A DNA stretch of 64,000 bases from Rachicladosporium sp. CCFEE 5018 (lineage: Eukaryota; Ascomycota; Dothideomycetes; Cladosporiales; Cladosporiaceae): NCBI GenBank assembly GCA_002077045.2, contig KZ111149.1, forward strand, positions 569,624 to 633,623. The letters are read 5' to 3'. Position numbers and translations under genes: made by a program. Each line of letters opens with the position of its first letter. Positions within the stretch are counted from its first letter, which is position 1. The notes beneath the pieces were generated by a model. It did not search any database. It was not told where the DNA came from and saw only the letters and a program-made list of their open reading frames with translations. Positions 52,691 to 63,800 of this stretch are shown piece by piece.

Positions 52691-54966
52691 TCAGTCAATA
52701 ACCTCCTCCTCCTCCGCCAAAATCTCCTCATAAACCTCCTCCACAACCCTCGTCTCCCCATCATCCTCAACCTCCAATGCAGCCCTCTCCTCACTCACAG
52801 CCGCCAACCCCAACGCCTCCCGCTCCTCCTCAAGATCCTCCTGCACCCGCTGGCGGTACGCAACCCACTCCTGCAGCAAGCGCCTCCTCGCCTCGACAAC
52901 AGCCTTGTTTGCAGAGGACTTCTTGGCGACGTCGAGCTCTTCGAACGTCTTGCTGTACTCGCGCAAGTTCTTGCGCACGTTCTTCATTTCATCCTTTGAA
53001 AGGAGGCGTTCGGGACGTGGGCGCCAGGAGAACTGCTTGAATTGCTCTGTGGGCTCTTCGCGGAGGGTGGTGCCGGAGAAGGTGTAGAGGTGGTAGCCGT
53101 TTTCCATCTGCAATGCTTGTCAGTAATGAAACGTGCAGGAAGTCAAAAGTGGAGACATACCCTGTGTTTCCAGAAGCTGGCCGTGGTAGCCACGTAGCGA
53201 CCCGAGGGATCCCACTCGATGTCCGTCACGCCGTAGTGGTCTGCCGTTGTCATCAATTGCAAGTTCGCAGTCAAGTCCTTGTCCTTCTCGTCTTTCTCGC
53301 CCTCAAAGTCAAGGTCCCAGAAATCGAGATCGAAAGATTGCTGGTTCATGACTGTGGCGACAACGACGAAACGGCCGTTGGGCGACCAGTGAATGGCGTT
53401 GTTGTTCTTTTTGTCGATTGTGCGGATGAGCTTGAAATTTCCGATTGTGTTGCCCTTCGATTTCTCCGGGCAGAAGAACGAAACCGAAGTCTTGGGTGGT
53501 ACGGGGGCGCCATCAGGAACTTCGCCTGCGGTGATGAGCACGAACCGGTCGCCCTTGGGCTCCCATGCGAAGTTGATGACGGTGTCTTTGATGCTGTCCA
53601 CGACTTCGACCGGTACGCCCTTTTCTCGTACGCGGAAGATCTCGAGATTGGTAGCCTTGCTCTTACCGCTCTTGCTATGCCTATCGACCTTGACACAAAC
53701 GAACGAGGCCTCGGATTGCCAGTGCAATTTCGCGTCAGATACGTTGAACAGGTTGCGAGTACGAACGATGTCCTTGCTAGGTATGCTCATGAGTCCGACC
53801 TTTGCCGGGTTGCTGCCGAGCTCGGGTGTCCAGTAGCAGAAGAGCTGCTCGTAAGTCTTGATGTTGTCACGTTGCGGGCTTGCTGGTGCCCACTCGAAGT
53901 CCATCACGCCCTCGATCTTAATGCTCTGCCTGTCCATGAGGTTCATCTTGGGCAGCTCGTATACGCTGATGCTTTGTCCTTGCGTCATGCGCGCCACATA
54001 CTTGGCGTCTGAAGACCACTTGAACGCTGGCCATTGGATCTTCTGCTTGATGGGGTTGCCTTCCGCGTCGTTTGTAGGTCCAGCGAGATCGAGTGTGACG
54101 AATGAGCGGATTGGCTTGGCCGTTGCGACATCCCAGATGATGTAGTTCTTGCCATCCTCCTCGAGCGAGAGCACTGGGTTTCCTTCTTGCACCTCCATCG
54201 CCTTGTGGGACCACGTCGTGATATAGCGCTCATCCGGTGAGACATCCACGAGGTTCGCGCCTGGGTGCATGAACCGTTTCTGTCTTGACCAATTTGGCCC
54301 TCCCCAAAGTTGCACACCCTGAGCATGCATGGATATGAGATATGTGCCTTTTGGGGACCATTGCACAAAGGTCTCTGTCCAGCCGGTCCTGTTCACGATC
54401 TGGTCTGGCACGTCGTCCCTTTCATTCCAGTACACTCCGACGTCGTCTGCTTTGAACATGATGAACTGGTCACGACCCTCGGGATCGCCTAGCCACCATC
54501 GCAAATGCTCCTTCTCCTCGAACGATGCAATCTCTGGCTCATGGTACGTCTCATCGATCTTTCCCTCCCGTCCGTAGCGCTCGATGTCTGTAAGTTTGTT
54601 CACGGCGATTGTGTGCTTCTTGTCGAGAGGTGTGCCATGCAACAATTTCACCGCCGCTGCAGCCTGAGCAGATGTCTCGTACTCGACGAATGCATAGCCT
54701 CCAGTCTGTCCTGTCGATTCATCCAGTGGCATGTACACATCATCCTCCTTAGTCTTTCCCGCAGTCGTCAATTTTCGCAGTAAAAACTTCACAAGTTTTG
54801 GCTTGCTGTCCTCGTCCACTTTTGGTAGTCCGTCTATCACGACGAATGTGTCCAAGCCCTCCTCCATGCGCACCTCATATTGCTCTTTGAGATCGGAGAA
54901 ATCGATATCATCCTCGGCATCGTAGTCGCCGGTCTCGGGGTCCAGCTGATCGAATGAAGGCGCCAT
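52691..54966 (-). CDS. PRT1: Translation initiation factor eIF3 subunit b (PRT1)
   Basis: Core scaffold subunit of eIF3, which recruits initiator tRNA and mRNA to the 40S ribosome. Model complement(join(52691..53107,53161..54966)), 740 residues, as in other filamentous fungi; 53-bp intron (GTATGT, CAG). The ATG at 54966 gives MAPSFDQLDPETGDYDAEDD; an RRM follows at about residues 40-125 (DTFVVIDGLPKV ... GGYAFVEYET), then WD-type beta-propeller blades (ETFVQWSPKGTYLISMH, NNNAIHWSPNGRFVVVAT, DIEWDPSGRYVATT), and a charged C-terminal helix (EEVYEEILAEEEEVID) that in the family contacts eIF3i and eIF3g. The call is firm. Confidence 0.95.
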
Positions 54967-55347
54967 GATTGCGGTTGTGTGTACGAAGATCACTGCGATC
55001 TCACCGTCTCTTATAAATTCTAGTGGTCCCTCGTGGCGGAATCTTGGCCGCAAGTGTGAGTCGTGCCAAGCTCATCGGATCATCGGGCCGCGCCACCAAC
55101 TCTAATCGCGAGCTCCACGGCCGGATGATCATCACTGCGCGAGCGTTCACATGCTGCATTCATTCATTTTCTCCAGGACATAGTTGAGGCTTCACTTCGC
55201 CCCTTCTCGCGCGTGTCGTGTACCCGAGTGGTCTCATGCAATCGCTTGAAGGTCGCGGTTTTGAGATCATCTGATTCCACAAGAGTGCGACGAGTTGGTA
55301 CGGAAGGAGCCCAGCCATTGGATCTGAGGCGCATAGAGTCGTACACC
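54967..55347. other. Divergent promoter of eIF3b and the SWIB gene
   Basis: 381 bp between two divergently transcribed starts. No clear motif found. Confidence 0.45.
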
Positions 55348-56375
55348 ATGGCCGAAACGTGTGAGTACATGAGCTGCGAACGTGCGATAGGTTGCGCTGT
55401 GGACGATGGCTCTTCCAAGAGTCGGACTGACATATGCGACACAGTACCACTAGAGACGCAAGCTGCGTATGCCGCCATCATCGACGACATCTTAGCCACG
55501 GCCGACTTGACGACCGTCTCTGCAAAGCGCATCCGAAAGGCATTGCAGGAGAAAGTTGGTGTCGATCTGACGCCTCACAAGGTAGGCTCTTGACATTGGT
55601 CCGAGTGCGACGAGGCCATCACTCACGTTGGGAAGGATGCGATCACCAAGCTCATCATGGAGCGCTTCGACAAAGTGCATACGAACGCAGCCTCTCCAGA
55701 ACCCGCAGAGCCAGCGCCGACAACGAATGGACACACGCACGGCGGCGACACGCCTCCTCGAAAGAAGCGGAAAGCCGACACGGACGACGACGACGATGAT
55801 CTGAGCTCCGTGATCGACACGCCCCCAAAGAAGAAGCCGAAGAAGAAGATCAGCAAGGCGGAAGCCGAGACTGACGCCGAGTACGCTGCGCGATTGCAAG
55901 CCGAGCTCAATGCGGTTAACAGCCGATCGACGCGAGGCGGAGGCGCAAAGCGGAAAGCTGTTGTCAAGAAGGAGAAGAAGCCCAAGAAAAAGAGTGTCGC
56001 GAAGCTAGGCGCGGATGATGATAGTGAGCTTGAAAGTGGGACTGCGAAACCCGAGCGACCAAAGACTGGAGCATTTCACGTACGTCTCTCTCCTATCCCA
56101 TTATGGCCCTGTTGAACGGGAAGCTGACAACCTACCAGAAACCCCTGACCCTCTCGGAACCTTTAGCAGAGCTCCTAGGTGAAAGCTCACTTTCTCGGCC
56201 CCAAACAGTGAAACGAATATGGGCGTACGTGAAGGAGCGCGATCTGCAAGATCCGAGCGACAAACGACAGATCCGATGCGATGAGAAACTGCATAACGTT
56301 TTCAAGCAGGACAAGGTGCATATGTTCACTATGAACAAGCTCTTACGAGATCACTTGTATGCGCAGGATGAATAG
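55348..56375 (+). CDS. UAF30: DEK-C plus SWIB/MDM2 domain protein (UAF30/Spp27 type)
   Basis: Model join(55348..55360,55445..55581,55636..56079,56139..56375), 276 residues. The first exon is only 13 nt (MAET + 1 base); the join gives MAETLPLETQAAYAAIIDDI. Residues about 6-62 form a DEK C-terminal-like helical domain (SAKRIRKALQEKVGVDLTPH, KLIMERFDK). A lysine-rich, acidic linker with nuclear-localisation-like runs (PPRKKRK, PPKKKPKKK) follows, and residues about 198-276 are a SWIB domain (PLTLSEPLAELLGESSLSRP, IWAYVKERDLQDP, MFTMNKLLRDHL). In yeast Uaf30 belongs to the RNA polymerase I upstream activation factor. Similar fungal proteins are often annotated only as SWIB-domain, so the exact role is less sure than the architecture. 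Confidence 0.85.
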
Positions 56376-56531
56376 ACTCGGACATATACCCAAGATCCAC
56401 TACTGAGTACTTCCTGTCCAACAGCTCTCGAACAGTCGCTTCTCCCAAACCAGACATCTCGGTAGCGCTTCCATCATCAAGACTGCCATAGCACGCCACC
56501 GGACCGCCATTCCAGTGAGAGCAAAGCTAGG

Positions 56532-57650
56532 CTACGAAAGGTACTTCCTAAACCACTCAATCCCCTGCTTCTCCGCCTCGTCCATCGCCTTCTTCCCCTC
56601 CTCATCACTGAAATCCCCCCTCAACGCAAACCCATGAACCTGCCCCTCATAGACCTTCACTTCACTCTCGCATTTCCTCGTTCCCTCCCCGCCACTTCGC
56701 TTCTTCTCCATCACTTCCCGGATCTTCACTACGTCGGCCTCGCCCAACAAAGAGTCCTTGTCCCCTAACGCCAATGCTAGGGGTACATTGACGGCGTCGA
56801 AGTCGGCTGGAACGGAAACGAGGGAGGGGTGGGCGGCGAACACCGCGTCGACGCCTTTGTTATCGCTCCCTGGCCCGGACAATGGGTGTTGGCCTGCTAG
56901 GATGGCGTAGCGACCGCCCCAGCAAAACCCAATCACTCCGACCTTATCAGTCCCCGGGATCAACCGCACCTGGGCAATGAAGTTCTCGATTATCGGGCGG
57001 GATACTCCCTCACGGTGCTTGATCAGCCAGGGACCAAGCGTCGCGCCCACTTGCGCCGTGGCGGCAGTTTTTTCGAGCACTGTTTGTTTCTCGCGTTCGG
57101 GCAATTGTGGTTCGACGGTTTGGAGGAAGGAGGCTGGGAACGAGTCGCCGTCGTGGACGTCGGGGATGTAGGCTGTGAAACCGGCGCGGGCGTAAGAGTC
57201 GGCTAGGAGGCGTGTGTTGGGGAGTTTCCAGCCGAAGACTGTGGAGGGGGCGTTGTTAGTGGACGAAAGAGCTGTGACGGCACCTTGGCTCTCTCGATGA
57301 GTGTGAAGGTGCTCCCGCATCTATAGACTCAGCTGCGACAGTGGAGAGTCGTGCTACAGGAACAGAGAGACTCTCAATCCCAGCGATGCTCTGAGAAGGC
57401 TGCTAGAGCTGTCTCTCAGTAGTGCTGCAGTGTCCATACACTATCGCAACTGCGGCGATAGACGCGCAGGGAACTTGAGAGGAATAATCGAAAGACTTGG
57501 AGGTCACGTACTATCAACGAGGAAGATCACCGTCTTCGTGGTCGCGTTGTCCTCGGGTTCTGCGACGTAGCAGGGTAGACCGCCGACTGTACGTTCCATT
57601 CCCTTTGGTTTGCCATTGTTGACTACACCACTTAAGCAGCATGAAGACAT
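56532..57650 (-). CDS. Dienelactone hydrolase family protein
   Basis: Alpha/beta hydrolase of the dienelactone hydrolase (carboxymethylenebutenolidase) family. Model complement(join(56532..57238,57512..57650)), 281 residues. Exon 1 encodes MSSCCLSGVVNNGKPKG through KTVIFLVD; exon 2 continues FGWKLPNTRLLADSYARAGF. The catalytic Cys lies in GVIGFCWGG (about 152), the Asp in ALGDKDSLL (about 208) and the His in GQVHGFALRG (about 250), so the triad is complete. The 273-bp intron (GTACGT, CAG) is far longer than the 50-110 bp introns of its neighbours; an undetected small exon inside it is possible, though the protein reads smoothly without one. Substrate unknown. Confidence 0.85.
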
Positions 57651-58039
57651 GCCGACGCCGGTAGATATGTTCGCGACTCGTTGATGGGAAGTCTGGATTG
57701 AGGAAGTGATGGATGGACAAAGTAATTGAAGAGCCGAGTGAATGAGGAAGGAATCCGTCAATATGGTATCTGTGACTTACCTCACTGGAGCTACTTCTGT
57801 CATGACGTGCATTTTGAAACGATCCAGGGAGCTCATGCGCTTCTCGTGACTTATTCGTTCATCACTCGAGTGATGAAGTGGGGCAGAGAGCAAGATCGAA
57901 TTCAGTGATGTCTGCGACAAGTGCACTGAGCTTAAATCCGGCTTAAGGCCGACGCGTGCTGGACGCGACTTTACGGCCACTCTAGAGTGCGTTAAGAGGA
58001 AGTTGTTGCATGTCTTGACGTTGGCACTATTAAAGCGCC
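57651..58039. other. Divergent promoter of the hydrolase and MSH3
   Basis: 389 bp between two divergently transcribed starts. No clear motif found. Confidence 0.45.
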
Positions 58040-59157
58040 ATGGGGATGCCGAAGGTCGCCAGTAGCCAGCCATCCCCATCCCAGGCCAAGAAGCAACAGT
58101 TCATCTCCAACTTCTTTTCGAGACCATCTGCGCCACCAGCCTTGAGAAAGGAGATATCGACGGCATCTGTCCGATCTCAGCCAGAGCAGGCGGATGCAAA
58201 TGACGAAAGCATTGAGGAGCCGAGTCCACAGCAGAGCGGTGGCGCACCAACATCCCATGGCAAAAAGCGTTCCTTGGAGGCAGACGATGAGAATCGAGAT
58301 CCGAAGCGATCACGACCAAACTCTGTAAGACACGACTCGGCATCAGATACGGAGGACGAAGGTGTCGTAGTACACAGTCGATCAGCCAGCACTTTCGCGG
58401 CGACCAATGGCTCAGCAGGAAGGAAACCAAAAGTGACGGCAAGGACGTCCAAGTACCTCTTCTCGAATCCAGGCGCAGCGACACAGCCGAGCGAAGAGCA
58501 CCCTGAAGATGACGAGGAGACTCGACTGCTGAAGGAGAGGCTGCATCAGAAGTTTAGGAAGAAACTGGGCAGGCCTGACAGTATAGCAGAGATCAAGCGG
58601 CGGAATCACTTCATCAGCGAGGAGACACAGGATGGTGGGGAAGAGGGGGAGGAAGCTGAGGAGGACGACCCAGAGCCAGCACCAAAGAACAAAGGGCGGA
58701 AAGGGGTTGCTGCAAAGAAGGGCCGAGACAAGCTTACTCCGCTCGAGAAGCAAGTATTGGCTATCAAGCACAAGCATCCTGATACTTTGCTCGTTGTGGA
58801 AGTTGGATACAAGTTCAAGTTCTTCGGCACAGATGCTCAAGCAGCCGCAAAGGAGCTGAGCATTGTGTGCATACCTGGCAGGTATCGATTTGATGACCCA
58901 CCGCATCCCTCAGAGGCACACATCGATCGCTTCGCTTCAGCAAGTGTCCCAGTACACCGACTGCATGTGCATGTCAAGCGTCTCGTATCTGCCGGTCACA
59001 AGGTTGGCGTGGTACGGCAGCTGGAAACGGCGGCACTGAAGGCCGCAGGTGACACTCGCAATAAGGCATTTGAGCGTGGTCTGACAAATCTATACACGAA
59101 AGGCACATATATCGAAGATCAAGAAGCCCTTGAAGCGCCTGTCACGGCGCCAGATGG
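58040..59157 (+). CDS. MSH3: DNA mismatch repair protein MSH3, N-terminal part (cut by gap)
   Basis: MSH3 pairs with MSH2 (MutS-beta) to recognise insertion/deletion loops. 372 codons are present up to the N gap. Two in-frame starts (58040, 58046) are possible. A PCNA-interacting box QQFISNFF sits at residues 19-26 with the Q-x2-I-x2-FF pattern. A disordered, acidic and basic region follows, then the mismatch-binding MutS domain I from about residue 232 (LTPLEKQVLAIKHKHPDTLL, VEVGYKFKFFGTDAQAAAKE, GRYRFDDPPHPSEAHIDRFA, VGVVRQLETAALK). The DPPHPS region is typical of MSH3 rather than MSH6, and PWWP or Tudor domains are absent. The later MutS domains and ATPase are beyond the gap. Confidence 0.9.
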
Positions 59158-59257
59158 NNNNNNNNNNNNNNNNNNNNNNNNNNNNNNNNNNNNNNNNNNN
59201 NNNNNNNNNNNNNNNNNNNNNNNNNNNNNNNNNNNNNNNNNNNNNNNNNNNNNNNNN
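59158..59257. other. Assembly gap of 100 N (contig 3 / contig 4)
   Basis: Exactly 100 N. MSH3 is on the left and LINE flank is on the right. There is no evidence in sequence that the LINE inserted into MSH3. Confidence 1.
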
Positions 59258-59371
59258 CTAGGATAGCTCTACTAGTACGTCTCTCCTCCCCTATAGTACT
59301 AGGTATTATACTAGTAATATCCTCTACTATATTAGTATTATCTATACTAGAACTACTAGATATATCTCTAT
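59258..59371. repeat. TpA-rich flank of the LINE on contig 4
   Basis: About 114 bp built mostly of CTA/TAG/TAT steps with no CpA and no TpG, as after heavy RIP. It shares no similarity with the sequence upstream of the other LINE copy (before 44989), so it is probably flanking DNA rather than LINE 5' UTR. Confidence 0.6.
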
Positions 59372-59379
59372 AGAGGAGG

Positions 59380-60861
59380 ATGTATACACCTAAGGAACAA
59401 GGAAGCGATCAAAGTGGAGGAGAAGAGAGTACTAGAGATAGGGAACAGCTACAGGAAAGAGGAGGAGGACAGAGGGGAGTAGGAGGAAGCCAGGGGTTCC
59501 CCCTACAGCAGAGGAAGACACCAACTCAACAACACCAGAGCCTGGACACCCAGACAGTTCAGGCACTCCAGAAGGACATCACAGAAGCCTGTGAAGGACA
59601 AGACTTGCATGCTAGGGCATATAAGATCCTGCTCCAGAAGGCTGCCCAAGTCATTAACATCCTCCAAGCCAAGACCTCAAGACAACAACAACAGAGCCCA
59701 AGTACCAACCTCCTCCTCCAGGAGATCAAAGACTTCAGAAAGGAGTTCCAGAGGAGCACCCTCCAGAGACAACAGAGCCAGCAGAGCCAGCAGAGAACCT
59801 GGGCAAGAGTTGCAGCTAAAGAACAGCCTATAGGGGTTACAGTCAGGATCCAAGACCCAGAGGAGCGCAAGGAGATTGCAGGACTCTCCTGTGAGGAGCT
59901 AGTGAAGAGAATTGGGAGGAGGGAAGTTATTGGGGCAAAGCAAACAGGGAGTGGTAGCATTAAGGTGTTCACAACAGGACAAGAGGCTAGGAAGGAGCTT
60001 GAGAAGACAAAAAGCTGGACTGAAAGGCTTGCACCATCAGCAAGGATCACAGCCCAGGCATTTCAGGTTCTGGTACATGGGATACCACTTAGCTTCAGCC
60101 CCACAGAGGAGAGCCAACTCAAGGAGCTACAGAAGGAGAACCAGGCTATAGCACCTGGGAGTGAGATTCTGAGAGCAGCTTGGCTAAGGAAGAAACATAA
60201 CCCAGGACAGACACATAGCTCAGTCATTCTCTGGCTCAACACAGGAGAGCAAGCCAACAGAATCATCAACAAGGGGCTGGTCTGGAAGGCAGAGCTCAAG
60301 ACCACAGAGATCTTCAAGTCTAACTTCAGAATCATGCAGTGCTTCAAGTGCCAGGGCTATGGGCATGTGGCACCAAACTGTACAGCTAGACAGAACTGTG
60401 GCAAATGTGCACAGGACCACAACACAAAGGAGTGCACAGCAACCACAGGAATGAGGTGTGCAAACTGTGGAAAGAGACATCCTGCTTGGGATCAGAGCTG
60501 CCCTACAAGAATTGCAGCCCAAGCTAAGGCCACATCAATGAGGACAGGGGATGCAGGCCAGTACCAGACAGAGGAAGAGAGCCCCCAGAGCGGGGAAGAA
60601 GAGTGGCAAACTGCTAGCCAGAGGAAAAGGAAATGTGCTCCAGCACAGGAGGGCCAGAAGAGGCCAGTAGGCAGGCCAAGGAAACTTGACCAGCCTGAGG
60701 CAAATCAGCCAAAGATTGGGGACAAGATCCAGCACCAGACACAACAGACTAATCACAATGCATTCAATAACCAAGGAGTTCAGAATATCACAATAGAAGC
60801 TACTCCAGCCCTAACCCAAACAGCTACAGAAGACATGGATACCACACCTTCCTCTCAATGA
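59380..60861 (+). CDS. LINE ORF1, gag-like RNA-binding protein with three zinc knuckles
   Basis: 493 residues. The N-terminal third is Gln/Glu-rich and probably helical for self-association (LQKDITEACEGQDLHARAYK, QQQQSPSTNLLLQEIKDF). At about residues 321-375 three CCHC-type knuckles follow one another: CFKCQGYGHVAPNC, CGKCAQDHNTKEC and CANCGKRHPAWDQSC. The tail is basic and Gln/Thr-rich. ORF1 proteins coat the element RNA as a nucleic-acid chaperone. The stop TGA overlaps the ORF2 start as ATGA (60858-60861), which suggests coupled termination and reinitiation. Confidence 0.9.
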   Translation: MYTPKEQGSDQSGGEESTRDREQLQERGGGQRGVGGSQGFPLQQRKTPTQQHQSLDTQTVQALQKDITEACEGQDLHARAYKILLQKAAQVINILQAKTSRQQQQSPSTNLLLQEIKDFRKEFQRSTLQRQQSQQSQQRTWARVAAKEQPIGVTVRIQDPEERKEIAGLSCEELVKRIGRREVIGAKQTGSGSIKVFTTGQEARKELEKTKSWTERLAPSARITAQAFQVLVHGIPLSFSPTEESQLKELQKENQAIAPGSEILRAAWLRKKHNPGQTHSSVILWLNTGEQANRIINKGLVWKAELKTTEIFKSNFRIMQCFKCQGYGHVAPNCTARQNCGKCAQDHNTKECTATTGMRCANCGKRHPAWDQSCPTRIAAQAKATSMRTGDAGQYQTEEESPQSGEEEWQTASQRKRKCAPAQEGQKRPVGRPRKLDQPEANQPKIGDKIQHQTQQTNHNAFNNQGVQNITIEATPALTQTATEDMDTTPSSQ

Positions 60862-63800
60862 TTGACCACACTAAATGGACCATCACACAGTACAATGTCA
60901 ACAAAAGCAAAGACAAGGTCCAGCACCACTTCCTCCAGGAGCTAGACCCACAGGTACACCAGGTAGTTGCTGTCCAAGAGCCATGGCTAAACCCAAACCC
61001 TGGACAACACACTACAGTCAAGCACCCAGCCTACCACCTTGTATTCCCACAGCATGCAAGGAGTAGGACCTGCATCTATATCAGCAAGGCCCTAGACATC
61101 ACCCAGTGGAGAAGAGAAGAGACACCAGAGGCTGCAGGAGGTGACATCACCTCAGTCAGCCTGAACACCCAGCAGGGCAAGATCTGGGTTCACAGCCTAT
61201 ACAATCCTCCTCCACAATCACATAGCAGCCAGGAACCTGGCACCCTGGAATGGATCCCAGAGATCCTCTCCCAGGAGGGAGCTCACATCCTAATAGGAGA
61301 CTTCAACCTTCACCACCCTAGGTGGGGAGGAAATGCTGTCTATACACACCACAACATTGCAGATAGCTTGATTGGAACCACACAAAGCCTAGGGATGGAT
61401 CTGGTCACACCCCAGGGCATGGTGACCTGGAAGACCAGAGGAAGTCAGAGCACCCTGGACCTAGCCTTTGTTTCACAGTCAATTTCAGACACAGTACTCA
61501 GCTGTCAGGTTGAAGAAGCCCTGGAATCCTCCTCAGATCACTTCCCAATCTGCATAGAGCTCAACATACAGCCCAGACAGAACAGGGATCCCCCTCTAAG
61601 GCCACAATGGAAGAAGGCCAACTGGGACATAGTCAACCTACAGCTTAAACTCAAGCTTCAAGACTGGAGCCAGCAACAGCTCTGTACTAGGGAGGACATT
61701 GACAATAGGGTGGACCAGATCACTACAGCTATTCAGGAGACAATCAGGGACTATATCCCACTAGCTAAGCCCTCTCCTATTGCACAGGGATACTGGACAC
61801 TCCAGTGCTCAAAGGCAGTCAAAGAAGCAAGGCAGGCAAGAAGACAATGGACTGCCAGACAGACAGAGGAGAGCTGGATCCTATACAACCAAGCCACAAA
61901 TAGGAAGAAGGCTCAGATTAGGAGAGACAAAGCACAGGGCTGGAGAATGGCTGTAGCTGAAGCAGCAAGGGACCCAAGCAAGATCTGGAAGCTAGGCAAC
62001 TGGGCTAGGAAGGATCCTAAGGACATAAGTGCCCTACCACAGGTTCCTAACATTCTGGACAAAGCTGGAAGAGTGCAGGACACAGAGGAGGGAAAAGCCA
62101 GGGCCATGGCAGAGCACTTCTTCCCTCTACCAGTCCAGGCAGACATAAGTGACATCCCTAGCACAGCCTACCCAGAAGATATCACTAGCATCCCACAGAG
62201 CATAGGGGCAGCTGAGGTTGAGGACATCCTTAAGGGCCTACCAAGTGACAAGGCACCAGGTCCAGACAAGATCCCAAACAGATTCCTGAAGTACTGTAGG
62301 GACACACTAAGCAGGCCCCTAGCCATACTGTTCACAGCCTGTGTCACACTTGGGTACCACCCCAGGCAATTCAAAGAGTCTAACACAGTAGTTCTTAAGA
62401 AGCCACAGAAGCCAAGATATGACACCCCTAAGTCATACAGGCCAATTGCTCTCCTCAACACCCTAGGGAAGACACTAGAGAAGGCTATAGCCAACAGGCT
62501 CTCTAGAGCAGCTGAGACCCACAGCCTGTTCCCTAGAGAACAGATGGGAGCTAGACCACAGAGGTCAACTCTCTCTGCAATTGAGCTCCTCACCGAACAG
62601 GTGTACACAATCTGGGGACAGGACAAGGGGCTTGTGGCCTCCATGCTTAGCCTGGACATCTCTGGGGCATTTGACAATGTCTCTCATGATAGGCTCATCC
62701 ACAATATGAGACAGGCTGGGATCCCAGAGTGGCTTACAGACTTTGTTCAGTCATTCCTCCAAGAGAGGACCACCTCAATAATACTAGGAACAACCCAAGG
62801 CCCACAGATCCATACAGAGACTGGAATTCCCCAGGGGTCTACTCTATCACCAGTGCTGTTCCTTTTCTTTGTCAGGACTCTCCTGCCACTCCTAGATACC
62901 CCAAGGTCCTCAGCTGGGGGATTTGTGGATGACACAAACATCCTAGCCTGGTCTCACTCTACAGAGGAGAACTGCAGAATCCTCACAGCTCAGCATAAGA
63001 AATGTGAAGAGTGGGCAAAGAAACATGGAGTCAAGTTTGCACTAGAGAAGTACCAGCTCATTCACTTCACTAGGGCCAGGAAGAAACACAACCTCAGGGC
63101 CACTATACAGATCCAGGGACACACTACCCAACCCTGCACCTCTCTCAGACTCCTAGGAGTCTACCTGGACCCAAAGCTCAAGTGGGGAGCACATGTCAAA
63201 CAGATACAGCAGAAGGCAGAGATCCAGACACAGTCCCTAACTAGGCTCACATACTCAACTTGGGGAGCAACTTTCCAGAAGGCCAAGACCCTCTATGATG
63301 TTGTAATCAGGACAGCTCTGACCTATGGAGCACAGGTCTGGGCTCAGCCTGACAAGAGAGGCAAGATCCCTAGCAGTATCACCAAACCAATCCAGGCTAT
63401 CCAGACCAGGTGCCTTAGGACAATTACAGGTGCATACAAGACAACCAGCTCTAGGATGGTACACCATGAAACAGCCACCCTGCCAATCCAGGAATACCTG
63501 ACCCAGCTCAGGGTGCAATACTCAAAGGCCTCCTCAACACAACCAGCCCAGGACACTATTCAGGCAGCTACAGCTAAGATTAGGAGAGCATACAATGGCA
63601 GCAAGAGGACACCACAGAGGGAGCTAGACCTAGTGACTTGGGGCACCATCCCAGAAGGCAGGCCTAGGGAGTCTGCACAGGAGAAGGCTAAGAGGATGGC
63701 CTATAGGACATGGGAGAGGAGCTGGCCAGCCCAGGACAACTACCCAGCTCATGACAGGAATCCTGCAGACCCAAGAGCATGGCAGGCTGCACACTTCTAT

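Noticed and set aside
56532..57320. Hydrolase starting at 57320 (MREHLHTHRE)
   Set aside because: The N-terminal part before FGWKLPN does not resemble the family, while splicing to the exon at 57512-57650 restores a complete start.
58040..59266. MSH3 frame extended three codons past the gap
   Set aside because: The codons after the Ns belong to contig 4 and are unrelated.
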